Assembly (NCBI GenBank): GCA_030403585.1
Contig: JAUEPE010000019.1
Coordinates: 55,436 to 119,435 of the forward strand
Origin: Frankia sp. RB7
GTDB lineage: Bacteria; Pseudomonadota; Alphaproteobacteria; Rhizobiales; Xanthobacteraceae
DNA: 64,000 nt
Direction: 5' to 3'
Of the stretch, positions 40,231-48,844 are shown piece after piece (positions within the stretch are counted from its first letter, which is position 1; every line of letters starts with the position of its first letter). The position numbers and the translations under genes are program-made. Under the pieces are notes generated by a model that searched no databases, was not told where the DNA came from, and was given only the letters and a program-made list of their open reading frames with translations.

Positions 40231-40250
40231 TTATATGTCTAGACATATAA
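40231..40250. promoter_or_regulatory. HutC operator, 20-bp perfect palindrome
   Basis: A perfect palindrome with core TATGTCTAGACATA, centred between divergent hutI (start 40199) and hutF (start 40285). GntR/HutC repressors of histidine utilisation bind sites of this form and release on urocanate. hutC itself lies downstream at 41640, so one site could control both arms. Confidence 0.85.
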
Positions 40251-40284
40251 TCGTAAGGCGGTTCTGTCCAGCCGGCGTGTCATC

Positions 40285-41643
40285 ATGTCCCGACTGCATT
40301 TCGCCTCCGCGCTCCTGCCCTCGGGCTGGGCCCATGACGTGCAGGTGGTCATCACCGCCGGCGCGATCGCGGCGGTGACGCCGGGCGTTCCGCCTGCCGC
40401 CGGCGACGAGCGCCACGCCATCGCGCTTCCCGGACTTGCGAGCCTGCACAGCCACGCTTTCCAGCGCGGCATGGCGGGGCTTGCCGAATTGCGCGGCGAC
40501 AGCGCCGATACGTTCTGGACCTGGCGCGAGACGATGTATCGTTTTGCACTGGCGATGACGCCGGACGATGTCGCCGCCGTCGCGACGCTGCTTTACGTCG
40601 AGATGCTGGAGCAGGGTTTTACCCGCGTCGGCGAATTCCACTATTTGCATCACGATCGCGACGGCTCGCCCTACGCCGATCCGGCCGAGATGGCCGCGCG
40701 CATCGCACAGGCTGCCGAAGCCTCCGGCATCGGCCTGACGCTGCTGCCGAGTTTTTATGCGCACGGCTCCTTCGGCGGCGCCGCGCCGCATGACGGCCAA
40801 CGCCGCTTCGTTTGCTCCGTCGATCAGTTCGCCACGCTGATGGCTGGCTCGCGCAAGGCGGTCGCAAATCTGCCTGGCGCCAATATCGGCATCGCGCCGC
40901 ACAGCCTGCGCGCGGTAGCACCGGACGAGCTCGCGGCCATCATTCCGCTCGCCGAAGGCGGGCCGATACACATTCATGCCGCTGAGCAGGTGAAAGAAGT
41001 CGAGGATTGCCTGGCCTGGTCGGGACGACGCCCGGTGCAATGGCTGCTGGAGCATGCGCCGGTCGACCGGCGTTGGTGCCTCATTCACGCGACCCACATG
41101 ACAGACGAAGAAGTCATCGCGTTCGCGAAGACCGGCGCGGTGGCGGGTCTCTGCCCTGTCACCGAGGCGAGCCTTGGCGACGGCATCTTTCCGGGGCGGG
41201 AATTTCTCGACGCTGGCGGGCTGTTCGGTGTCGGCACCGATTCCAACGTGCTGGTGGGCGTTGCGGATGAACTACGTCAGCTTGAGTACGGCCAAAGGCT
41301 CAAGCACCGCGCGCGCAACGTGCTGTCAGGCGGCGCCGGCCGTTCGACGGGGCGCACGCTGTTCGACGATGCGCTTGCGGGCGGCGCCCGGGCGCTGGCG
41401 CAGCCGAGCGCGGGCCTCACACCGGGCGCGCGTGCCGACATCGTCACGCTCGACGCTGCGCATCCGTCACTGGCAGGACGCGCGCGCGACGCCGTGATCG
41501 ACGGTTGGATCTTTGCGGCAAGCAACGGCGCGATCAATTGCGTCTGGGCGAGCGGCAACAAGGTCGTGGAGAACGGCCGGCACAAGCTGCGCCAAACCGC
41601 GCGCGAGCAGTTCAACGCATCCGTGCGGAGGCTCGTTGCATGA
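40285..41643 (+). CDS. hutF: Formimidoylglutamate deiminase HutF
   Basis: 452 residues of the amidohydrolase superfamily. Metal ligands are in LASLHSHAFQRGM, IHIHAAEQVKEVEDC, LIHATHMTDEE and GVGTDSNVLVGV. It converts N-formimidoylglutamate to N-formylglutamate and ammonia, so this organism uses the five-step hut pathway. A hutG (N-formylglutamate deformylase) would be needed next and is not seen. Its stop overlaps the hutC start. Confidence 0.94.
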   Translation: MSRLHFASALLPSGWAHDVQVVITAGAIAAVTPGVPPAAGDERHAIALPGLASLHSHAFQRGMAGLAELRGDSADTFWTWRETMYRFALAMTPDDVAAVATLLYVEMLEQGFTRVGEFHYLHHDRDGSPYADPAEMAARIAQAAEASGIGLTLLPSFYAHGSFGGAAPHDGQRRFVCSVDQFATLMAGSRKAVANLPGANIGIAPHSLRAVAPDELAAIIPLAEGGPIHIHAAEQVKEVEDCLAWSGRRPVQWLLEHAPVDRRWCLIHATHMTDEEVIAFAKTGAVAGLCPVTEASLGDGIFPGREFLDAGGLFGVGTDSNVLVGVADELRQLEYGQRLKHRARNVLSGGAGRSTGRTLFDDALAGGARALAQPSAGLTPGARADIVTLDAAHPSLAGRARDAVIDGWIFAASNGAINCVWASGNKVVENGRHKLRQTAREQFNASVRRLVA

Positions 41644-42368
41644 GCCTCGCCACCGACGCGGCCGACAAGCCGACGCTCTACAAGCGCATCCGCGCTGACG
41701 TCGAAAAGCGTATACTGACTGGCGAATGGCCACCAGGCTACCGCATTCCATTCGAGCACGAGCTGGTCACGCGCTACGGCTGCTCGCGCATGACCGTGAA
41801 CAAAGCGCTGTCGGAACTCGCGCAAGCCGACCTGATCGAACGCCGGCGCCGCGCCGGCTCTTTCGTCCGCCGGCCGCAACACCAATCGGCAGTGCTCAAG
41901 ATCGCCGACATGCGCGCCGAGATCACCGCACTCGGGCGCGGTTATGGTTACGAGCTGATCAGCCGCAAGCTGCGCGCTGCGACCGCCGCCGATCGCGAGC
42001 GTCTTGGTGTCAAGAAAGCCGGCAAGGTGGTTGCGATCTCTTGCCGTCACAGCGCCGACAATGTGCCGTTTGCGGTCGAGGACCGGCTGATCGATCTGTC
42101 GTCTGTGCCCGACGCCGCGACCGCGGATTTTTCACGCGAGCCGCCGGGCTCGTGGCTGCTTCATCATGTCCCATGGACAGAGGCCGAGCATACGATCAGC
42201 GCCATTGTCGCGGATGATCGCACGGCGGAAGCACTCGACATCGCCGTCGGCGCGCCCTGTCTCGTGATCGACCGCTATACCTGGCGAAGCGCGCGCACGA
42301 TCACCGCTGTGCGCCTGCTCTATCCCGGTGACTCTCACCGCCTTGTCGCCCGATTCAAGGGAGGCTGA
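41640..42368 (+). CDS. hutC: HutC, GntR-family histidine utilisation repressor
   Basis: 242 residues. An N-terminal winged helix (ILTGEWPPGYRIPFEHELVTRYGCSRMTVNKALSELAQADLIERRRRAGSFV) is followed by a UTRA effector domain with VAISCRHSADNVPFAVEDRLI. It represses the hut genes, and urocanate relieves this in known homologues. The ATG overlaps the hutF stop (41640-41643). The operator at 40231-40250 is its probable target. Confidence 0.94.
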   Translation: MSLATDAADKPTLYKRIRADVEKRILTGEWPPGYRIPFEHELVTRYGCSRMTVNKALSELAQADLIERRRRAGSFVRRPQHQSAVLKIADMRAEITALGRGYGYELISRKLRAATAADRERLGVKKAGKVVAISCRHSADNVPFAVEDRLIDLSSVPDAATADFSREPPGSWLLHHVPWTEAEHTISAIVADDRTAEALDIAVGAPCLVIDRYTWRSARTITAVRLLYPGDSHRLVARFKGG

Positions 42369-42474
42369 GAGAGCGATGTCGGCACAAATCGTGCAACGCT
42401 TTGGGCAACGGTCCCCACAGACCGACAGAGATCAACAGGACGTCAAACCATCGATCGGCAAGAGGATGACAATC

Positions 42475-43419
42475 ATGCGTAGTTCGACAGTTTTTGCGAC
42501 AATCATTGCTCTCGCGGCCGCCACTCCCGTGCTCGCAGACGACGTCAAGGTCGGCGTCGGCATCTCCGGATGGACAGGCTTCGCGCCGCTGACGCTGGCG
42601 AAGGAAGCCGGCATCTTCAAGAAGAACGGCCTCGACGTCACCATCAAGAAGATCCCGCAGAAGGACCGCCACCTCGCCATCGCCTCCGGCGACGTGCAGT
42701 GCGCGGCGACCACGGTCGAGACCTGGATCTCCTGGAACGCCAACGGCGTCGCGACCAAGCAGATCTTCCAGCTCGACAAGAGCTATGGCGCCGACGGCAT
42801 GGCCGTGCGCAACGACGTCACGTCGATCAAGGAGCTGAAGGGCAAGACGGTTGCGGCCTCCGCGCCCGGCACCTCGCCCTATTTCGCGCTGGCCTGGATG
42901 CTGAAGAAGAACGGCCTCACGGTGAAGGACGTCACCGTCGTGAACCTCGAGCCGGCCGCGGCTGCGCAGGCCTTCGTCTCCGGCCAGAACGACGCTGCGA
43001 TGACTTACGAGCCGTATCTGTCGACCGTGCGCGCCGCGCCCGACAAGGGCAAGATCATCGCGACCACGCTGGACTATCCGATCGTGATGGACACGTTCGG
43101 CTGCACGCCGAAATTCCTCAGCGAGAACCCGAAGGCGGCGCAAGCGCTTGCCGACAGTTATTTCGAATCGCTTGACATGATCGCCAAGGACCAGGCCAAG
43201 GCCTATGACATCATGGGCGCCGACGTGAAGCAGACCGGCGAAGCGTTCGGCAACTCGGCAAAGTACCTGCGCTGGCAGGACAAGGCCGCGAACCAGAAAT
43301 TCTTCGCGGGCGATTTCCTCGCCTTCAACAAGGATGCCGCCGACCTGCTTCTCGAGATCGGCATCATCAAGGCCGTGCCAAAGGTCGAGGACCTCTACGA
43401 TGCGAGCTTCATCAAGTAA
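42475..43419 (+). CDS. ABC transporter binding protein in the hut cluster (NMT1/TauA type)
   Basis: 314 residues with signal peptide MRSSTVFATIIALAAATPVLA and a fold of the nitrate/sulfonate/thiamine-precursor class (VGISGWTGFAPLTLAKEAGIFKKNGLDVTIKK, VAASAPGTSPYFALAWML). AGAGG at 42461-42465 abuts ATG 42466 but is 9 bases from ATG 42475, so the latter is the start. The operon position points to a ligand feeding histidine degradation: histidine, urocanate or an N-acyl derivative. Not established. Confidence 0.82.
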   Translation: MRSSTVFATIIALAAATPVLADDVKVGVGISGWTGFAPLTLAKEAGIFKKNGLDVTIKKIPQKDRHLAIASGDVQCAATTVETWISWNANGVATKQIFQLDKSYGADGMAVRNDVTSIKELKGKTVAASAPGTSPYFALAWMLKKNGLTVKDVTVVNLEPAAAAQAFVSGQNDAAMTYEPYLSTVRAAPDKGKIIATTLDYPIVMDTFGCTPKFLSENPKAAQALADSYFESLDMIAKDQAKAYDIMGADVKQTGEAFGNSAKYLRWQDKAANQKFFAGDFLAFNKDAADLLLEIGIIKAVPKVEDLYDASFIK

Positions 43420-43433
43420 GCTTCAACACGCTG

Positions 43434-43458
43434 CCGGTCCCGCCCGAGGCGGGACCGG
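43434..43458 (+). terminator. Intra-operon hairpin after the binding-protein gene
   Basis: CCGGTCCCGCC and GGCGGGACCGG form a perfect 11-bp stem with a CGA loop, 14 bases after the binding-protein stop. No T run. Such hairpins commonly protect binding-protein mRNA so that it exceeds the permease message. Confidence 0.6.
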
Positions 43459-43488
43459 AGCCTGATCGACCATTCGGATAGATTGTTG

Positions 43489-44262
43489 ATGCGTCCCCTG
43501 GATTCCGTAACATCGAAGCAGCGCGTCGCTTACGGCCTCGCGTTCTTCGTGCTGTTCGTCGCCCTCTGGTCCTGGGTGACCTTCGGCGGCCATGTGTCAA
43601 AAATCTTCCTCGCCAATCCGCTGACCATGGTGCAGGAGGGCTATGACCTCCTGACCAAGCAGGGCTTCCTGTTCGACATCGGCATGACGATCTGGCGCGT
43701 GGTCGGCGGTTTTGTACTGGCGGCGATCATCGCGCTGCCGCTTGGCGTGCTCATGGGCGCCTACAAGCCGGTCGAGGCCTTCCTCGAACCGTTCGTCTCC
43801 TTTGCGCGCTACTTGCCCGCCTCGGCTTTCATTCCGCTATTGATCCTGTGGGCCGGCATCGGCGAGTTGCAGAAGCTGCTGGTCATCTTCATCGGCTCTG
43901 TGTTCCAAATCATCCTGATGATCGCCGTCACCGTCGGCGCGACGCGGCGCGATCTGGTGGAAGCCGCCTATACGCTCGGCGCAAGCGACCGCGGCATCAT
44001 CCGCCGCGTGCTGCTGCCCTCCTCCGCGCCCGAGATCGCGGAGATCCTGCGGCTGGTGCTGGGCTGGGCATGGACCTATGTGATCGTCGCCGAGCTGATC
44101 GGCTCGTCCTCCGGCATCGGCCACATGATCACCGACAGCCAGGCGCTGCTCAATACCGGCCAGATCATCTTCGGCATCATCGTCATCGGACTGATCGGCC
44201 TCCTCTCGGACTTCATGTTCAAGGCGTTCAACGCCTGGCTGTTTCCGTGGAGGCTCGCATGA
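43489..44262 (+). CDS. ABC transporter permease (TauC/SsuC type), hut cluster
   Basis: 257 residues with about six membrane segments. The EAA loop is in LVEAAYTLGASDRGIIRRVLLPSSAPEI, and VIVAELIGSSSGIGHMI is a family mark. ATG 43489 is preceded by two in-frame TTG codons that are less likely starts. Its stop overlaps the ATPase start. It works with the flanking binding protein and ATPase. Confidence 0.88.
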   Translation: MRPLDSVTSKQRVAYGLAFFVLFVALWSWVTFGGHVSKIFLANPLTMVQEGYDLLTKQGFLFDIGMTIWRVVGGFVLAAIIALPLGVLMGAYKPVEAFLEPFVSFARYLPASAFIPLLILWAGIGELQKLLVIFIGSVFQIILMIAVTVGATRRDLVEAAYTLGASDRGIIRRVLLPSSAPEIAEILRLVLGWAWTYVIVAELIGSSSGIGHMITDSQALLNTGQIIFGIIVIGLIGLLSDFMFKAFNAWLFPWRLA

Positions 44263-45044
44263 CCACGCTGAAGATCGAACAGGTCTCGCGAACCTTCCCG
44301 GCGCGTCACGGCAACGCTCCTACAAGAGCGCTGGAGCCCACCGATCTCGTCATCGGCAACAACGATTTCGTCACGATCCTTGGGCCCTCGGGCTGCGGCA
44401 AGTCTACGCTGCTCCGCATCGTCGCCGGCCTGGACCGTCCGACCAGCGGGCGTGTCACGCTCGACGGGCGCGAGGTCACCGGCCCCGGCGCCGATCGCGG
44501 CATGGTATTCCAGTCCTACACGCTGTTTCCCTGGCTCACCGTGCGCGAGAACATCGCCTTCGGCCTGCGCGAGCGCGGCGTGTCGGAAGGCGAGCGCAAC
44601 AAGGTCGCCGACGCCTTCATCCGCCAGGTTGGACTGTCCGGCTTCGAGAACCATTGGCCGAAACAACTCTCCGGGGGAATGCAGCAGCGCACGGCGATCG
44701 CCCGCGCACTCGCCAATGATCCAAAGATCCTGCTGCTCGACGAACCCTTCGGCGCGCTGGACAACCAGACCCGCGCATTGATGCAGGAAATGCTGTTGGG
44801 CATCTGGGAGCGCGACCAGAAGACCGTGTTGTTCGTCACCCACGACATCGAGGAGGCGATCTTCCTCGGCAGCCGCGTCATCGTCATGAGCGCCCGCCCC
44901 GGCCGCATCAAGACCGAGATCGTCGTGGACCTGCCGCATCCGCGCTCCTACAAGATCAAGACTACGCCCAAATTCGTCCAGCTGAAGGAACGGCTGGTCG
45001 AGGAGATCCGTACCGAGGCGCTGAAGGTTACTGAGCATGCCTGA
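44259..45044 (+). CDS. ABC transporter ATP-binding protein, hut cluster
   Basis: 261 residues with canonical motifs: Walker A GPSGCGKST, Q loop MVFQSYTLFPWLT, signature LSGGMQQRTAIARAL, Walker B ILLLDEPFGALD and the switch His in FVTHDIEEA. It is of the SsuB/TauB class. It overlaps the permease stop at its start and the M20 hydrolase start at its end (8 bases), so the transporter and the hydrolase are made together. Confidence 0.92.
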   Translation: MTTLKIEQVSRTFPARHGNAPTRALEPTDLVIGNNDFVTILGPSGCGKSTLLRIVAGLDRPTSGRVTLDGREVTGPGADRGMVFQSYTLFPWLTVRENIAFGLRERGVSEGERNKVADAFIRQVGLSGFENHWPKQLSGGMQQRTAIARALANDPKILLLDEPFGALDNQTRALMQEMLLGIWERDQKTVLFVTHDIEEAIFLGSRVIVMSARPGRIKTEIVVDLPHPRSYKIKTTPKFVQLKERLVEEIRTEALKVTEHA

Positions 45045-46269
45045 CACCAAGCCGCACGCTAACGGCGAGCGCGTCCTAGCCGACCTCAACGCGCTGCGCG
45101 CGCTGGGCGCCTACAAGACCGGCGTGCACAAGCCGACCTTCTCCGAGCCGCACAGGCAATCGCTGGAATGGCTGGTGCGGAAGCTGCCCGAGGCCGGCCT
45201 TGCAGGCGCGATCGACGGCATCGGTAATGTCCTCGGCACCAGTGCAAAGCCCGGACCGAAATTGCTGGCGGGCTCGCATCTCGAAAGCCAGAACTACGCT
45301 GGCTGGCTCGATGGCCCGCTCGGCGTCGTCTATGCGCTCGAGGCGGCGCGCGTGCTCAACACAGATCCCAGAGTGAAAGGCGCGGTCGAAGTCGCCGCGT
45401 GGTGTGACGAGGAAGGTCATTTCGGCAGCTTCCTCGGCTCGCGTTCCTATATCGGGCAGGTGACCGAGGCCGAGATCGACGCCGCGCGCGACCGTACCGA
45501 TGGCCGCACCATGCGCGACGCGCTGACTGACATGGGGCTTGCCGGACGGGCGCGTGTCGCTGCCGAGCCCGGACGGCACGTCGGCTATCTCGAGGCGCAT
45601 ATCGAGCAGGGCGACACGCTCGAAAGCGACAAGCTCGCGATCGGCGTCGTGACCTCCATCGTCGGCATCTGGCAGTACCGCATCAGTTTTGCGGGTGAGC
45701 AGAACCACGCCGGCACCACGCGCATGGCCGTGCGTAAGGATGCCGGCCTGGCGCTGGCCAAATTCTGCGTGGCGGTCGACCAGCGTTTCCCGGCCGCATG
45801 CGGACCGCGCACGGTCTGGACCACCGGCCGCATCACGCTCGATCCGGGTGCGCCGAGCATCATCCCGGGCGGCGCCGAGATGCTGTTCCAGATCCGCGAC
45901 GACAACCCGGCCGTGATCGCGCGGCTGGAAGATCTGCTGCGGACAATGGCGGACGAGGCCAATGCCCAAGGCCCCTGCACCGTCACCGTGGAGCGGATCC
46001 GCGTGGGCGCGCCCGCCATTATGGATACACGCTTCCAGGATGCGATCGAGGCCGCGAGCAAGACGCTGGCCGGCGGACGATCGCTGCACATGCCGAGCGG
46101 GGCCGGGCACGATGCGCAGATGCTCGCGACCATCATGCCGGCAGCCATGCTGTTCGTGCCCTCGATCGGCGGCATCAGCCATCACTGGACCGAGAACACC
46201 GCCGATGCCGACATCGTCACCGGCGCTCAGGTGTTCGTCGACGCCTGCCGGCGGATTCTCGCGGGTTAG
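45037..46269 (+). CDS. M20-family zinc amidohydrolase (N-carbamoyl-amino acid/allantoate type)
   Basis: 410 residues. Metal-site motifs are GSHLESQNYAGWLDGPLGV, AAWCDEEGHFGSF, GYLEAHIEQGDTLES, MPSGAGHDAQMLA and ISHHWTENTADAD; the lid domain contains AGEQNHAGTTRMAVRKD. This group hydrolyses N-carbamoyl-L-amino acids, ureidoglycolate-type or related N-substituted substrates. The first site has Glu where Asp is usual (SHLES). Its place at the end of the hutF-hutC-ABC operon suggests hydrolysis of N-formylglutamate or of an imported N-acyl amino acid. Confidence 0.85.
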   Translation: MPDTKPHANGERVLADLNALRALGAYKTGVHKPTFSEPHRQSLEWLVRKLPEAGLAGAIDGIGNVLGTSAKPGPKLLAGSHLESQNYAGWLDGPLGVVYALEAARVLNTDPRVKGAVEVAAWCDEEGHFGSFLGSRSYIGQVTEAEIDAARDRTDGRTMRDALTDMGLAGRARVAAEPGRHVGYLEAHIEQGDTLESDKLAIGVVTSIVGIWQYRISFAGEQNHAGTTRMAVRKDAGLALAKFCVAVDQRFPAACGPRTVWTTGRITLDPGAPSIIPGGAEMLFQIRDDNPAVIARLEDLLRTMADEANAQGPCTVTVERIRVGAPAIMDTRFQDAIEAASKTLAGGRSLHMPSGAGHDAQMLATIMPAAMLFVPSIGGISHHWTENTADADIVTGAQVFVDACRRILAG

Positions 46270-48782
46270 AACGACGTACCGCCGCCGAACCTGAACTGCT
46301 GCACGACGTCGTATTTGCCCTTCGTGAGCGGCACCGCGTAGTCGAAGCGCAGCGGTCCGAACGGCGAGGCCCAGATCAGACCGACACCGACTGACGAGCG
46401 CACCACGCTGCTGTCGTCATATTGCAGTCCGCAGGTCGGACAGGCCTTGGTATTGACCTCGCCTGTGGCCGCCCACGAGGTCGGGCCCTGGTAACCCCAG
46501 AGCGAACCGGCATCGGCGTAGACCGCGCCCTTCAGGCCGACCTCCTTGGGCAGGAACCAGAACGGCATCTGCAACTCCATGGACGCGCCCCAGTACTTCG
46601 TGCCGCCCAGCGCATCACCCGTGGCACCGTAGCTGGCATAGGTGATGTCGCGCGGACCGATGCCGTTGGAGGCGAAGCCGCGCACGAGGTTCGGGCCCAT
46701 CTGGAAGTGATCCAGCATGCGCAGATCGTTGTTGCCAATCTTGCTGAGGACGCCACCCTGGAGATGGATCACACTGATGATCTCGGAGACCAGCGGCGTG
46801 TAGTACTTGGTGTCCAGTGCCGTTTTCAGATAGGTGACGTCGCCGCCGACGCCGGCAAAATCCTGCTTGAAGTCGACGAGCAGGCCGTCGGTCGGATTCT
46901 TGGTGTTGTCGAGTGTGTTGTAGGTCAGCGTGTAGCCCAGCGCCGAGGTCCAGGTCGGACCGTTGGACAATTCCTTTCGGACCGGCAGGCTCGATTCGCC
47001 GTCGGCGTAGCAGCCGTAGCCGTAGTAACCTGAACTCGTCGAGTTGGTGGGGTCCACTCCGCCCAGCACACTCTGGATGTAGGCCGGCGTCGGGTTGAAG
47101 GCCAGCGACGTGTTGGCCGCGTTGTTGTTGCAATTGTTGTAGGCGCTGGCGAGCGTGATGCTCTGCTGATAGAGGGAGTAGCGGAGCTGGAGCGACAGAT
47201 CCTCGCGCAACGCGAAACCCAGGCGCGGCGAGAAGCCCAGCGTCGTCACCCCATAGCTCGTATAGCTGTTCGACAATTGCTGGCGCCAGTAGGTGTCGAA
47301 CCCCAGCGCGATCCGGTAGTCGAGCAGATAAGGCTCGACAAAGGACAGCGATAGGCCGCGGGCATATTGGCCGTAAGTCACCGATGCCTTGCCAAAGAGC
47401 CCTTTGCCGAACAGGTTGCGCTCGGAAACCGAGACTTCGGCAAGCGCACCGTCGGTCGTGGAGTAGCCGCCCGAGATCGAGAAATCGCCGGTCGACTTCT
47501 CCTCCATATCGACGATCAGGATCACACGGTCGCTGGACGAACCGGGCTCCGTGGTGATCTTGACGCTCTTGAAATAGTCGAGGTTCTTCAACCTGCGCTC
47601 GGCGCGGTCGACCAGGGCGCGGTTGTAGGCGTCACCCTCGGAGAGATCGAATTCGCGCCGGATCACGTAGTCGCGCGTGCGGGTATTGCCCCGCAGATTG
47701 ATGCGCTCGATATAGGTGCGCGGCCCTTCGTCGACGTTGAACACGACCGAGACGGTGTGCGATTCGAAATTCCGGTCGCCGCTCGGCCGCACCACAGCGA
47801 ACGCATAGCCGCGACGCGAGGCCTCGATCTGCATCTCTTCGGTCGACTTCTCGACCGATTCGACGTTGTAGAGCGAGCCGACATTGACGCGCGAAAAGCT
47901 GCGCAGCGAGCTCGCGTCGAAATTGGCAATGCTGGAGCGGAAGTCGACCGTGCCGACGCGATATTGCTGGCCTTCCTCGATTTTGAAGCTGACAAGGAAG
48001 CCCTTCTTGTTCGGATCATATTCGGTGATCGCGGCCACGACCTGCGCGTCCGCAAAGCCGTTCTTGAGATAAAAGCGGCGGATCAGGTCGCGGTCGGCTT
48101 CGACCCGGTCCGGATCGTAGATGTCACCGCTGCTGAGGAAGCTCAGCAAATTCGATTCGTGCGTCTTGATCACGTCGCGCAGGCGCGCAGCCGAGAAGGC
48201 GCTGTTGCCGATGAAATCGATCGATTTGACGCCGGTCTTGACGCCCTCCTCGACCGTGAAGACGAGATCGACGCGGTTGCTCGGCTGCTCGATGATTTCA
48301 GGCGTGACGCGGACATCGTAGCGGCCCGAGCGGCGGTAGATCTCGGCGATCCGCAGCGTGTCGGACTGCACCATCGCGCGCGAGAAGGTTCCGCGCGGCT
48401 TGGACTGGATTTCGGCCGAGAGCTGCTCGTCCTTGATCTTCTTGTTGCCCTCGAAGGCAATACGGCCGATCACGGAATTCTCCACCACCGACACGACGAC
48501 ATGGCCGCCGGCCCGGTTGACCTTCACATCCTGAAACAGGCCGGTCTCGATCAATGCCTTGAGGCCGTCGTCGAGGGCGACCTGGTCGAACTGCCCGTTG
48601 GGCCCGGCCTTGAAGTAGGAGCGAACCGTCTCGGCCTCGACGCGGCGATTGCCTTCGACCACGATCGTATCCGTGGCTTGGGCCGCCGCGGCCGGCTGCG
48701 GCAATAGCACCAGCGGAAGTGAGGTTGCAATCGACACACCAGCCACGACCACCGCGACAAGCCAGGCCCGCAAAAACGACAT
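46266..48782 (-). CDS. bamA: BamA-family outer-membrane assembly protein, standalone copy
   Basis: About 838 residues: signal peptide MSFLRAWLVAVVVAGVSIATSLPLV, five POTRA domains (about 40-420, starting TDTIVVEGNRRVEAETVRSYF) and a 16-strand surface-antigen barrel ending FGGGTSF with terminal Phe. LIWASPFGPLRFDYA is the late-barrel motif of BamA. It inserts proteins into the outer membrane. The housekeeping bamA usually sits between rseP and lpxD; here it lies between an M20 hydrolase and a GMC oxidase, so it may be a paralogue. GAGG lies 6 bases before ATG 48782. Confidence 0.9.
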   Translation of the reverse strand: MSFLRAWLVAVVVAGVSIATSLPLVLLPQPAAAAQATDTIVVEGNRRVEAETVRSYFKAGPNGQFDQVALDDGLKALIETGLFQDVKVNRAGGHVVVSVVENSVIGRIAFEGNKKIKDEQLSAEIQSKPRGTFSRAMVQSDTLRIAEIYRRSGRYDVRVTPEIIEQPSNRVDLVFTVEEGVKTGVKSIDFIGNSAFSAARLRDVIKTHESNLLSFLSSGDIYDPDRVEADRDLIRRFYLKNGFADAQVVAAITEYDPNKKGFLVSFKIEEGQQYRVGTVDFRSSIANFDASSLRSFSRVNVGSLYNVESVEKSTEEMQIEASRRGYAFAVVRPSGDRNFESHTVSVVFNVDEGPRTYIERINLRGNTRTRDYVIRREFDLSEGDAYNRALVDRAERRLKNLDYFKSVKITTEPGSSSDRVILIVDMEEKSTGDFSISGGYSTTDGALAEVSVSERNLFGKGLFGKASVTYGQYARGLSLSFVEPYLLDYRIALGFDTYWRQQLSNSYTSYGVTTLGFSPRLGFALREDLSLQLRYSLYQQSITLASAYNNCNNNAANTSLAFNPTPAYIQSVLGGVDPTNSTSSGYYGYGCYADGESSLPVRKELSNGPTWTSALGYTLTYNTLDNTKNPTDGLLVDFKQDFAGVGGDVTYLKTALDTKYYTPLVSEIISVIHLQGGVLSKIGNNDLRMLDHFQMGPNLVRGFASNGIGPRDITYASYGATGDALGGTKYWGASMELQMPFWFLPKEVGLKGAVYADAGSLWGYQGPTSWAATGEVNTKACPTCGLQYDDSSVVRSSVGVGLIWASPFGPLRFDYAVPLTKGKYDVVQQFRFGGGTSF

Positions 48783-48844
48783 TCCACACCTCAAGAGCAC
48801 CTGACTTGCTCTGAAACGGGAAAGCTGTGGCCACGGTGTGGCTT

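Noticed and set aside
47367..48707. 446-codon open frame on the plus strand
   Set aside because: Antisense to the POTRA part of bamA; composition is that of a shadow frame.
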